Below, piece after piece: positions 1-5,768 of a DNA stretch of 6,929 nt. Numbering within the stretch: the stretch's first letter is position 1; each line of letters starts with the position of its first letter. The notes beneath the pieces are model-generated. The model had not been told where the DNA came from, did no database searches, and saw nothing but the letters and a program-made list of their open reading frames with translations. Location of the stretch: the NCBI GenBank assembly GCA_903903715.1, contig CAIUZX010000522.1:1-6929 (forward strand), given 5' to 3'. The position numbers and the translations under genes are program-made. This DNA is from an uncultured Caulobacterales bacterium (GTDB lineage Bacteria; Pseudomonadota; Alphaproteobacteria; Caulobacterales; Caulobacteraceae).

Positions 1-468
1 CAGTTTCGCAATGCGTGCAAAAGGGTAGGCGTTGGGATCATTGCAGTCCTGGGCTTGCCCGTCCGAGGCCTTGAGGCGGCAGCCGGTGTCTCCGATCACG
101 ACAATCCGGTCGATGCGCGCCGGCGGGAGCGGAAGGTCGGCGCCCGCCAGTTTCACCTTGGACACGTTTCTGGGTGCAACCGCTTCGCAGGTCAGCACCG
201 GGAACGCCGAAGGCTTGGAGAGCTCAGGTCCCGATAACGTCTTGCGCTGAGGCGCGATCGCGGGGCCTGCGCGCACAGACATGGCGAGGTCCGCGCCATC
301 GGCGGTCAGGGTCGGACAGGCGGCCTCGGACGTGACGACGCGAACGATTCGCTGACCGTCGTCGCCCAGCACCACATATCGCGCCAGCTGGCCCTGCGCC
401 TGTGCGGCGAACGCCATGGCGCCGGCGACCAGTCCAAGCATCGCAATCCTCAACGCTCGACCCAACAT
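1..468 (-). CDS. Exported metallophosphoesterase, N-terminal part (cut by window edge)
   Basis: The first 156 residues of a leftward gene are visible; the rest lies beyond base 1. Residues 1-24 look like a Sec signal peptide: Arg4 and Arg7, a hydrophobic core (IAMLGLVAGAMAFAA), then AQA before a likely cut after Ala24. A poorly characterised, probably extracytoplasmic N-terminal domain follows. At 121-131 comes RIVVIGDTGCR, then CNDPNAYPFARIAKL. The GDTGCR block followed by a CNDP..YPF segment is the pattern I know from alphaproteobacterial calcineurin-like metallophosphoesterases, with Asp127 as the first metal ligand. The later GDxxxR/GNHE motifs would lie outside the window. Two ATG codons are adjacent (471-469 and 468-466). 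I chose the second because GGAGG (478-474) is 5 bases from it and only 2 from the first; the frame is the same. The natural substrate cannot be told. A phosphomonoesterase or phosphodiesterase of the cell envelope is likely. Confidence 0.72.
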   Translation of the reverse strand, partial: MLGRALRIAMLGLVAGAMAFAAQAQGQLARYVVLGDDGQRIVRVVTSEAACPTLTADGADLAMSVRAGPAIAPQRKTLSGPELSKPSAFPVLTCEAVAPRNVSKVKLAGADLPLPPARIDRIVVIGDTGCRLKASDGQAQDCNDPNAYPFARIAKL

Positions 469-473
469 CATCG

Positions 474-478
474 CCTCC
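474..478 (-). promoter_or_regulatory. Ribosome binding site of the phosphoesterase gene
   Basis: The leftward strand reads GGAGG here, a full Shine-Dalgarno core. It lies 5 bases before the ATG at 468 and 2 bases before the ATG at 471, which favours the inner start. Confidence 0.6.
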
Positions 479-517
479 GCAACTGCTCAAATATCCATCG
501 ACGACTAGCGACCAAAC

Positions 518-535
518 ATGACAGTTCGACGTCAC
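518..535 (-). promoter_or_regulatory. Possible Pho box upstream of the phosphoesterase gene
   Basis: On the leftward strand the sequence is GTGACGT-CGAA-CTGTCAT. The PhoB box of alphaproteobacteria is two CTGTCAT half-sites separated by 4 bases. Here the second half is a perfect 7/7 and the first is 4/7, in the right 11-base register (11/14 overall). It lies about 50 bases before the start of a predicted exported phosphoesterase, a typical kind of Pho target. I see no strong -10 element at the expected distance: GCTAGT follows after about 9 bases, and GATATT after 22. Suggestive only. Confidence 0.3.
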
Positions 536-577
536 GCCCCAATCCGGGGAGAGACATCGGCCGATGCTAGGACTAAA

Positions 578-602
578 TTGACGGGTCAGGGTGTTCGATA
601 CC
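578..602 (+). promoter_or_regulatory. Candidate housekeeping promoter of the histidine kinase gene
   Basis: TTGACGG at 578-584 is a perfect match to the -35 motif TTGACGS of Caulobacter sigma-73 promoters. After 10 bases comes TCGATACC (595-602), which matches the -10 motif GCTANAWC at 4 of its 7 defined positions. The spacing falls in the usual 10-14 range for that promoter class. A transcript from here would have a leader of roughly 35 to 40 bases before the ATG at 646. The -10 is weak, and the whole call depends on the host being Caulobacter-like. Confidence 0.35.
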
Positions 603-645
603 CTCGACTCCAACCCTCGGCCTCGGAAAAAAGTCCCGCAAACCC

Positions 646-2355
646 ATGGCGGACGTCATCGACAAGATTCTGGAATTCCGAAGGCAGGAACGCCGCTTCC
701 TGACGGTCGGCGTGGTTGTCGCGGCGGCGTGCGCGACCGTGTGGCTGCCCCTCTGGGTCTCCGCCGGCTGGCTCGCGTTGAATCTGGTGAGCGCGATCGC
801 GGGTCAGCTGGTGATTGAGCGCCGCTTCGGCGGCGCCCAGCGCGGCTGGTCCGAGTGGGAGCTGGCCGCGTGGACAATGCTGAGCGCAGTGGGCTACGCG
901 CTGCTCCCGTTGCTTCTGGTGATCCAGCGCGATCAGATGGCGACGCTGACGGCCGTCTGCATTGCGGGAAGTCTGTTGCTGCGCGGCGCCAATGAGTTCT
1001 CGATCTCGAAGCTCACGGGCGGCGCGATCCTGTCGTCGATGTTCATCATCGCCACCATCGGCGCGATCTTTCACATGTTTGAGGCGCCCGTCCTGCAGAT
1101 CGGCGCGGTGCTGATCACCTTGTCCGCCTTCTTCGCCTACATTCTCGACCACGCCCAAAACCGCCGTGAAGGTGAGCGCCGGCTCGCCGAAGCCCTCGCC
1201 GCAGCGGAGCGGAACGAACGCCGGGCGAACGCCGCCAGCGACGCCAAGAGCACCTTCCTCGCCACGATGAGCCACGAGATCCGCACGCCCCTCAACGGCA
1301 TCCTTGGAATGGCCCAGGCGATGCGCGCAGATGCGACGGCCAGCGACCAGATCGAACGCCTGGAGGTGATCCAGACCTCCGGCTCGGCCCTGCTCGCGGT
1401 GCTGAATGACGTGCTGGATCTCGCCAAGATCGAGGCCGGGCGGCTCGAATGCGTTTCCGAGACCTTTGACCCCGCAGAACTCTCGGGACAGGTCGCCAAC
1501 AGCTTCTCGTCCCTGGCGGACGCGAAGGGCGTCGCTTTGTCGTTGAAGATCAAATCCGGCGCGGCGGGCCTTTTTGTCGGCGATCCGGTCCGGCTGCGGC
1601 AGGTGCTCAGCAATCTGATCTCCAACGCGGTCAAGTTCACCGACCAAGGCTCGATCCAGCTGGAGGTGGCGCGCATCGGAGACCGCCACCGCTTTGTCGT
1701 GTCCGATACCGGCGTCGGCGTGGACGCAGAACAGATCCCGCAACTCTTCGAGAAGTTCTCCCAGGTCGATTCCTCCACGACCAGGCGGCATGGCGGCACA
1801 GGTCTCGGACTGTCGATTTCCGCCGCCCTGTGCGCCCTCATGAACGGGCAGATTGATGTGGAAAGCGAGCCGGGACGGGGTTCGCGCTTCACCGTGACCC
1901 TGCCGCTTTCGCCCTACTCAGGGGCGATTCCGACGGTCGAACCCCGAGCGCACGGACGTGAGCTGACAGGCCTGCGCCTTCTGGCGGCCGAGGACCATGC
2001 GGTGAACCAGATCGTGCTGCGCAGCCTTCTATCGCAGTTCGGCATAGATGCGGTCATCGTGGCCAACGGTGAGGAAGCCGTCGACGCCTGGCGGCGGGAA
2101 GCCTGGGACCTCGTGCTGATGGATGTCCAGATGCCTGTCCTGGATGGTGTGGAGGCGACACGGACCATCCGCGCCCTGGAGATGCAAGAGGGCCGCTCGC
2201 GGGTCCCGATCTTGGCCCTCACGGCCAACACCATGTCGCACCACCTCGAGGATTACACAGCCGCCGGCATGGATGGCTGCGTCTCCAAACCTATCGACGC
2301 CGAGGCCCTGATGGACGCGCTGGTGTCGGCGCTGGAGCCCGCGCTGGCGACTTAG
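646..2355 (+). CDS. Membrane-bound hybrid sensor histidine kinase/response regulator
   Basis: 569 residues, a two-component kinase with its own receiver. Residues 18-167 are hydrophobic and hold about six membrane helices (roughly 19-39, 41-56, 73-93, 98-114, 123-143, 148-167) with very short loops, so there is no periplasmic sensing domain. A charged Ala/Glu/Arg-rich linker (170-200) leads to a HisKA dimerisation helix with FLATMSHEIRTPLNG; His210 is the expected phosphate acceptor. The ATPase domain shows the N box around Asn323/Asn327, the G1 box VSDTGVGVD (Asp354), the F box LFEKFSQVD and the G2 box GTGLGL (384-389). The C-terminal receiver (about 443-565) has the acidic pair Glu449/Asp450, phospho-Asp493 in LMDVQMP, Thr526 and Lys548. 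All catalytic residues are present. There is no Hpt domain and no adjacent response regulator, so the phosphorelay partners must be encoded elsewhere. No other in-frame start exists between the upstream stop at 574 and this ATG; its Shine-Dalgarno (GGAAAAAAG, 625-633) is weak. The signal sensed is unknown. Confidence 0.93.
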   Translation: MADVIDKILEFRRQERRFLTVGVVVAAACATVWLPLWVSAGWLALNLVSAIAGQLVIERRFGGAQRGWSEWELAAWTMLSAVGYALLPLLLVIQRDQMATLTAVCIAGSLLLRGANEFSISKLTGGAILSSMFIIATIGAIFHMFEAPVLQIGAVLITLSAFFAYILDHAQNRREGERRLAEALAAAERNERRANAASDAKSTFLATMSHEIRTPLNGILGMAQAMRADATASDQIERLEVIQTSGSALLAVLNDVLDLAKIEAGRLECVSETFDPAELSGQVANSFSSLADAKGVALSLKIKSGAAGLFVGDPVRLRQVLSNLISNAVKFTDQGSIQLEVARIGDRHRFVVSDTGVGVDAEQIPQLFEKFSQVDSSTTRRHGGTGLGLSISAALCALMNGQIDVESEPGRGSRFTVTLPLSPYSGAIPTVEPRAHGRELTGLRLLAAEDHAVNQIVLRSLLSQFGIDAVIVANGEEAVDAWRREAWDLVLMDVQMPVLDGVEATRTIRALEMQEGRSRVPILALTANTMSHHLEDYTAAGMDGCVSKPIDAEALMDALVSALEPALAT

Positions 2356-2390
2356 AGCAATATCCGATCCAGTTGAATCGGATATTGCTC
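2355..2390 (+). terminator. Perfect 14-bp hairpin, likely terminator after the kinase gene
   Basis: GAGCAATATCCGAT (2355-2368) and ATCGGATATTGCTC (2377-2390) are exact inverted copies around an 8-base loop. The downstream bases, ATAACGTTTTATATTT, are T-rich but not a clean U-run. Rho-independent termination is therefore plausible but not classical. The left arm starts on the G of the kinase TAG stop. Confidence 0.55.
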
Positions 2391-2410
2391 ATAACGTTTT
2401 ATATTTAGGC

Positions 2411-2451
2411 CATTTTCTGCGAAGGATCGGCGCCCGCTTCGTCGGAAAATG
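2411..2451 (-). terminator. Imperfect hairpin, possible terminator of the phosphonate operon
   Basis: CATTTTCTGCGAAG (2411-2424) can pair with CTTCGTCGGAAAATG (2437-2451): 13 Watson-Crick pairs, one T-G pair at 2418/2444, and one bulged T at 2442, with a 12-base loop. On the leftward strand it follows the stop codon of the HD oxygenase gene by a few bases. No strong U-run follows it on that strand. Confidence 0.45.
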
Positions 2452-2453
2452 CT

Positions 2454-3002
2454 CTAGACCCGCAGCGCTTCCAGCATCGGCGCATAAGACGCCATGGGCG
2501 GACAGTGGGCGTCGGCGCGCTTGCCCTCGTCGTCATAGCGACGCAGGCGGACAGCGTCCCGCCAGTGCGGCAGGGTCTCGAACTGGCGCGCCTGATCCGC
2601 CGTGAACGGCCCGCCCTGGAGGTGAAGCGAATGGCGCGACGCCTCGCTCAGGCCGTCGAGATAGCCAGGCTCAACCGCGCAAAGATAGCGCTTGGCGGCG
2701 ACGTGAAGCGAAATCGGCTGCACCACCTCCGGCCCGAACAAGCGCGACAGCATGTCGGCAGCGACGAGTTCATGCTGGAAGTCCTCCGCCGGGGGCGAGC
2801 CCTCTTCGATCTTGTCGGCTTCAAGCAGGTGACCGACATCGTGCAGCAACGCCGCTGCGACCAGACTGTCGGGGGCCTTGTCCGCCGTAGCGCAGGCGGC
2901 GCACTGCAGGGCGTGATCGAGCTGGGACACAGCCTCGCCATAGTGCCGATCTCCGTGACGTTCGAACAGGGTCAGGAGATCGATGAGCGGATCAGTGGGC
3001 AC
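2454..3002 (-). CDS. phnZ: PhnZ-type HD-domain di-iron oxygenase (phosphonate C-P bond cleavage)
   Basis: 182 residues from a GTG start. Members of this family found in phosphonate operons cleave the C-P bond of 2-amino-1-hydroxyethylphosphonate with O2, giving glycine and phosphate in the cytoplasm. Visible motifs are YGEAVSQLDHALQ (21-33), ALLHDVGHLL (51-60), EDFQHE (73-78), SLHVAAKRYL (98-107) and RRYDDEG (154-160). His30, His54, Asp55, His77, His100 and Asp157 reproduce the metal-ligand spacing I recall for PhnZ (34/58/59/80/104/161) to within one residue; His58, Lys104 and Glu23 match its second-shell residues. The place of the PhnZ gating tyrosine (Tyr24) appears to be His20, with Tyr21 next to it. 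An in-frame ATG at 3080 would add 26 residues overlapping the permease gene. I prefer GTG at 3002 because GGAGA (3015-3011) lies 8 bases before it and the protein then begins where the family begins. It overlaps the permease stop by 11 bases. Its TAG stop lies in the palindromic element. Confidence 0.88.
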   Translation of the reverse strand: MPTDPLIDLLTLFERHGDRHYGEAVSQLDHALQCAACATADKAPDSLVAAALLHDVGHLLEADKIEEGSPPAEDFQHELVAADMLSRLFGPEVVQPISLHVAAKRYLCAVEPGYLDGLSEASRHSLHLQGGPFTADQARQFETLPHWRDAVRLRRYDDEGKRADAHCPPMASYAPMLEALRV

Positions 3003-4671
3003 GGGCGGGGTCTCCGGAAACGGCGGCGTCTGCGGACGATGTCCGTCGGCGTTTAAGCAGGGTCTGAGCGAACAGGCCAAGTCCGCGCGCGCAGAGATTC
3101 ACATAGACGATCAACATGCCCATCGCGGCGGCGGGTGCAATATCTCCCGCGTCGTCCATGTTCAGGATTGCGACGGAGGCGAGCTTCACGTCCGGCGGAT
3201 AAAGAAACACGACCGCAGACACCGTCGTGGTCGCCGCCACGAATAGGTACACGAACACCTCCACCAGCGTCGGCGCGCACAAGGGCGCGATCACCCGGGC
3301 GACCAGCCGGGCGCCGCCACCGCCCAGCACGTCGCCCGCGGCTTCGAACTCCGCGTCCAGAGATTTCAGCGCCGCCGCGCAGGTGAGGTAGGCCACCGTG
3401 AAGGCGTGGGTGACGCTGACGGCGATCAGGATGCCGAAGCCGCCATAGAGGATGTGAAGCGGATTGGCCGGGTCATTGAAGACGAGCACATAGGCGACGC
3501 CCAGCGCCAGGCCCGGCACAGCGGCGGGGGCGAGCGCGATGGCGGACAGCGCCTGTCGCAGGGCGGGTGTGGCCTTGGATCGCTCGGACGCCCACGCGGC
3601 GAAGAAGGCGAAGGCGGTTCCGAGCGTCGCGGTGGTGAGACCGAGGAGGACCGAGTTGCTCAGCGCCGACCAGCCGCCGCCGTCCACCCGGTCGAGATCG
3701 TACTGGGCGAGACTGAGGCTGAGGTCATAGGGCCACCGCGAGACCAGCGCGGCCATCTGGCAGACGCCGAGCACGCCGAGGATGGCCAGCGCGATCGTCC
3801 AGGCGCCCACCCCCACCGCCACATCTCGAACGCGGTTGGGTGTCGGTGTGAACGGCGTCGAGCGGCTCGAGATCAGCGCCGCCCGCTTGCGCGCCGCCAT
3901 CCGCTCCGCCGCCACGGCGAACAGGCTGGGCGTCAGGAGGAACAGGGACGCCGCCGCGGCGACCGTGAAGTCCTGCCGTCCGACCACCGCCTTGAAGATG
4001 TCGAGCGCCAGCACGTCAAAGTTTCCGCCGACGACCTTGGGCGCGCCGATGTCCGCGATGGTCAGTGAAAAGGTGGCTGTCGCCGCGGCCACCAGACCGT
4101 GCCGCACGCCGGGGAGTGTGATGGTGAGAAAGGCGCGCCAGGACTTAGCCCCCAGCAACGCCGCCTGCTCATAGAGCCTACCGTCAGCCGCGCTGAGGGC
4201 CGTGCGGATGATGACGAGGGCGTGCGGAAACGTGGCGATCACGTCCGCCAGATAGACCCCCTGCGCGCCATAGATCGTCTGCCCGCCAAACAGCGGAGTC
4301 AAAAGGCCCTGCCGACCGAACAGATAGACGAGAGCCAGCGCTGGCAGCAGCGACGGGATCAGCAGGGGGACGCCCGTCGCTGCGGTCAGGAATCCCTTGA
4401 ACGGCAGGGCGGTGCGCTCCAGCGCGAAGGCGGTCAGGAGCGCAAGTGGGATGACCGTCGCGACTACCGCCACAGCAAGTTCGAGCGTGTTGGCCAGCGA
4501 ATGCGCCAGCCCGGGCGACGTCAGGTACCGGACCGCGCCGGCAAGGCCGATGCGGCCGTCATCCGAGGTGACCGCCTGCAGCGCGAGTGCGGCCAGGGGG
4601 GCCAGCAGGAAGGCGCCGAGCGCAGCCATCGCCACGACCGCTGCGGCGTTGTCCCCAATGCGCGACTTCAC
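2992..4671 (-). CDS. phnU2: 2-aminoethylphosphonate ABC transporter, fused double permease
   Basis: 559 residues forming the membrane channel of the importer. Two binding-protein-dependent permease domains are joined in one chain, as in iron(III) FbpB-type and PhnU2-type permeases. Half one has helices near 11-33, 59-85, 95-118, 137-158, 190-210 and 236-256. Its ATPase-contact (EAA) loop is EQAALLGAKSWRAFLTITLP (168-187). A basic linker (257-282) follows. Half two has helices near 284-309, 338-362, 372-398, 407-433, 468-490 and 514-536. Its EAA loop is around 442-467 (FEAAGDVLGGGGARLVARV..P) and is more degenerate. The tail (540-559) is polar and cytoplasmic. The start is GTG at 4671, whose GTGA also holds the ATPase stop, a 4-base overlap typical of translational coupling. 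GAGG lies about 10 bases upstream. Substrate assignment rests on the neighbouring binding protein and PhnZ; on sequence alone an iron permease would be the main alternative. Confidence 0.88.
   Translation of the reverse strand: MKSRIGDNAAAVVAMAALGAFLLAPLAALALQAVTSDDGRIGLAGAVRYLTSPGLAHSLANTLELAVAVVATVIPLALLTAFALERTALPFKGFLTAATGVPLLIPSLLPALALVYLFGRQGLLTPLFGGQTIYGAQGVYLADVIATFPHALVIIRTALSAADGRLYEQAALLGAKSWRAFLTITLPGVRHGLVAAATATFSLTIADIGAPKVVGGNFDVLALDIFKAVVGRQDFTVAAAASLFLLTPSLFAVAAERMAARKRAALISSRSTPFTPTPNRVRDVAVGVGAWTIALAILGVLGVCQMAALVSRWPYDLSLSLAQYDLDRVDGGGWSALSNSVLLGLTTATLGTAFAFFAAWASERSKATPALRQALSAIALAPAAVPGLALGVAYVLVFNDPANPLHILYGGFGILIAVSVTHAFTVAYLTCAAALKSLDAEFEAAGDVLGGGGARLVARVIAPLCAPTLVEVFVYLFVAATTTVSAVVFLYPPDVKLASVAILNMDDAGDIAPAAAMGMLIVYVNLCARGLGLFAQTLLKRRRTSSADAAVSGDPARAH
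3011..3015 (-). promoter_or_regulatory. Ribosome binding site that decides the PhnZ start
   Basis: The leftward strand reads GGAGA inside the last codons of the permease gene, 8 bases before the GTG at 3002. This favours the short 182-residue product over the upstream ATG. Confidence 0.55.
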
Positions 4672-5768
4672 GTCCAGGCGACCTCGTCCTGAGCCGAGAC
4701 GGCTGAGGCCTCAGCCCCCGGGAACAAGCGCAACCGGTCGGCGGGAAAGTCGAGATGCACCAGGGCGCCGATGGGCGGCGCTGGCCGGTCGGCCGGGACC
4801 TCCAGACTGACCCTCGCCCGCGCAACGCCCTCGAGCGCCGCTTCAAGTTTCTGGGTCGCGCCGGCGAACTGCCGGGCGACGATCCGGGCGGAGACGCCCC
4901 GACCCTCCCCCTGTTCCAGCCGCACGGCCTCAGGCCGTACGCACACGGTCACGGACGCGCCGATCGCGAAATCCGCCGTCGCGGCGGCAAGGCTCCTGAC
5001 GCCGAAGAGCTGGATCTGACCGGGGGCGCTGACCGTAGCAGGAATCACGTTCGCCGCACCGACAAAGCCGGCGACGAAGGCCGAGGCCGGAAGATTATAG
5101 ACCGTCTCCGGCGGATCGGCCTGCTCAATCCGGCCCGCGCGCATGACCACGATCCGGTCCGCGATGGCGAGCGCCTCTTCCTGATCATGCGTGACCATGA
5201 TCGTGGTGACGCCGAGGCGGTGTTGCAGGGACTTGAGCTCCACCCGCAGACGCTCGCGGATCTGCGGATCGAGAGCGGCTAGAGGTTCGTCGAGCAGCAG
5301 GATCCTGGGGTCGGGCGCAAGGGCGCGGGCGATGGCGACCCGCTGCTGCTGTCCGCCGGACAGGGCGTTCGGCAGCCGGTGATTGAGCCCTGGCAGGCCG
5401 ACCGTTTCGAGCAGCTGGTCCACCCGGGCGGACATCTCCCGTGCGCTCAACCCCCTCTTCATGCCGTAGGAGATGTTCGCTTCGACGGTCATGTTGGGAA
5501 AAAGAGCGTAGGACTGGAACACCATGCCGGCGCCGCGCTGAGCCGGGGACAGGCGGGTCACGTCCTGCCCGTCGATCTCGATTGCGCCTTCGCTCGGGGC
5601 GTCGAGCCCGGCGATCAAGCGCAGGAGGGTCGTCTTGCCGCAGCCCGAGGGCCCGATCAGGCAGGTCAGCTCTCCAGCCGGCGCCGTGAACCCGACGCCG
5701 TTCAGAGCCGTGACCGTACCAAACCGTCGGGAAAGGCCCTGAACCCGAACGGACGCCGCCTCACTCAA
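4668..5768 (-). CDS. phnT2: 2-aminoethylphosphonate ABC transporter ATPase
   Basis: 366 residues powering import at the inner face of the membrane. The nucleotide-binding domain shows Walker A GPSGCGKT (39-46), Q-loop Gln85 in VFQSYALFP, signature LSGGQQQ (136-142), Walker B ILLLDEP (156-162), D-loop ALD (165-167) and switch His194 in MVTHDQEEAL. These are the features of the CUT1/Fbp-like (MalK, PotA) class. From about 235 a TOBE-type beta domain follows (VRPEAVRL at 277-284), as is usual for this class; the length is normal. The start codon is TTG at 5768. No ATG or GTG is available in frame near the beginning, GGAGG (5780-5776) lies 7 bases before it, and its TTGA overlaps the binding-protein stop by 4 bases. 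Everything needed for ATP hydrolysis is present. Specificity for AEP follows from the adjacent binding protein. Confidence 0.9.
   Translation of the reverse strand: MSEAASVRVQGLSRRFGTVTALNGVGFTAPAGELTCLIGPSGCGKTTLLRLIAGLDAPSEGAIEIDGQDVTRLSPAQRGAGMVFQSYALFPNMTVEANISYGMKRGLSAREMSARVDQLLETVGLPGLNHRLPNALSGGQQQRVAIARALAPDPRILLLDEPLAALDPQIRERLRVELKSLQHRLGVTTIMVTHDQEEALAIADRIVVMRAGRIEQADPPETVYNLPASAFVAGFVGAANVIPATVSAPGQIQLFGVRSLAAATADFAIGASVTVCVRPEAVRLEQGEGRGVSARIVARQFAGATQKLEAALEGVARARVSLEVPADRPAPPIGALVHLDFPADRLRLFPGAEASAVSAQDEVAWT

Larger units (their letters stand above)
2353..2456. repeat. Composite palindromic mosaic element (REP/RIME-like) filling the convergent gap
   Basis: A 104-base element whose ends are inverted copies: TAGAGCA at 2353-2359 and TGCTCTA at 2450-2456. 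Inside are two hairpins separated by an A+T-rich spacer (2391-2410). It resembles the short intergenic palindromic mosaics of alphaproteobacteria (RIME/REP-like elements), several of which begin with GAGCA-type ends. That likeness is from memory, not a search. It spans the whole gap between the two convergent genes and extends into the stop codon of each. It carries no coding potential. It probably also serves as a two-way transcription stop. Confidence 0.75.

Noticed and set aside
537..549. Small palindrome CCCC-AATCC-GGGG in the divergent gap
   Set aside because: It has only four base pairs, lacks a T-run and lies between divergent genes where no terminator is expected.
586..1791. A 401-codon leftward open frame lying opposite the kinase gene
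   Set aside because: Its translation is Arg/Gly/Asp/His-rich low-complexity text typical of the antisense frame of a GC-rich gene. It has no recognisable domain, and the opposite strand encodes a complete, motif-perfect kinase.
2505..3056. A 183-codon rightward frame opposite the phnZ gene
   Set aside because: The leftward frame carries the full HD-domain ligand set and sits in an operon. The rightward frame shows no domain, and its only candidate start lies inside phnZ.
3003..3080. Extending the PhnZ-like protein to the ATG at 3080
   Set aside because: The added 26 residues (MACSLRPCLNADGH...) are merely the permease 3' end read in another frame. A good ribosome binding site and the usual family start support GTG at 3002.
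3406..4692. Long rightward open frames opposite the permease and ATPase genes
   Set aside because: They are biased in composition (Arg, Gly, Gln, Asp), show no motifs and overlap well-supported genes throughout. They are shadow frames of high-GC coding sequence.
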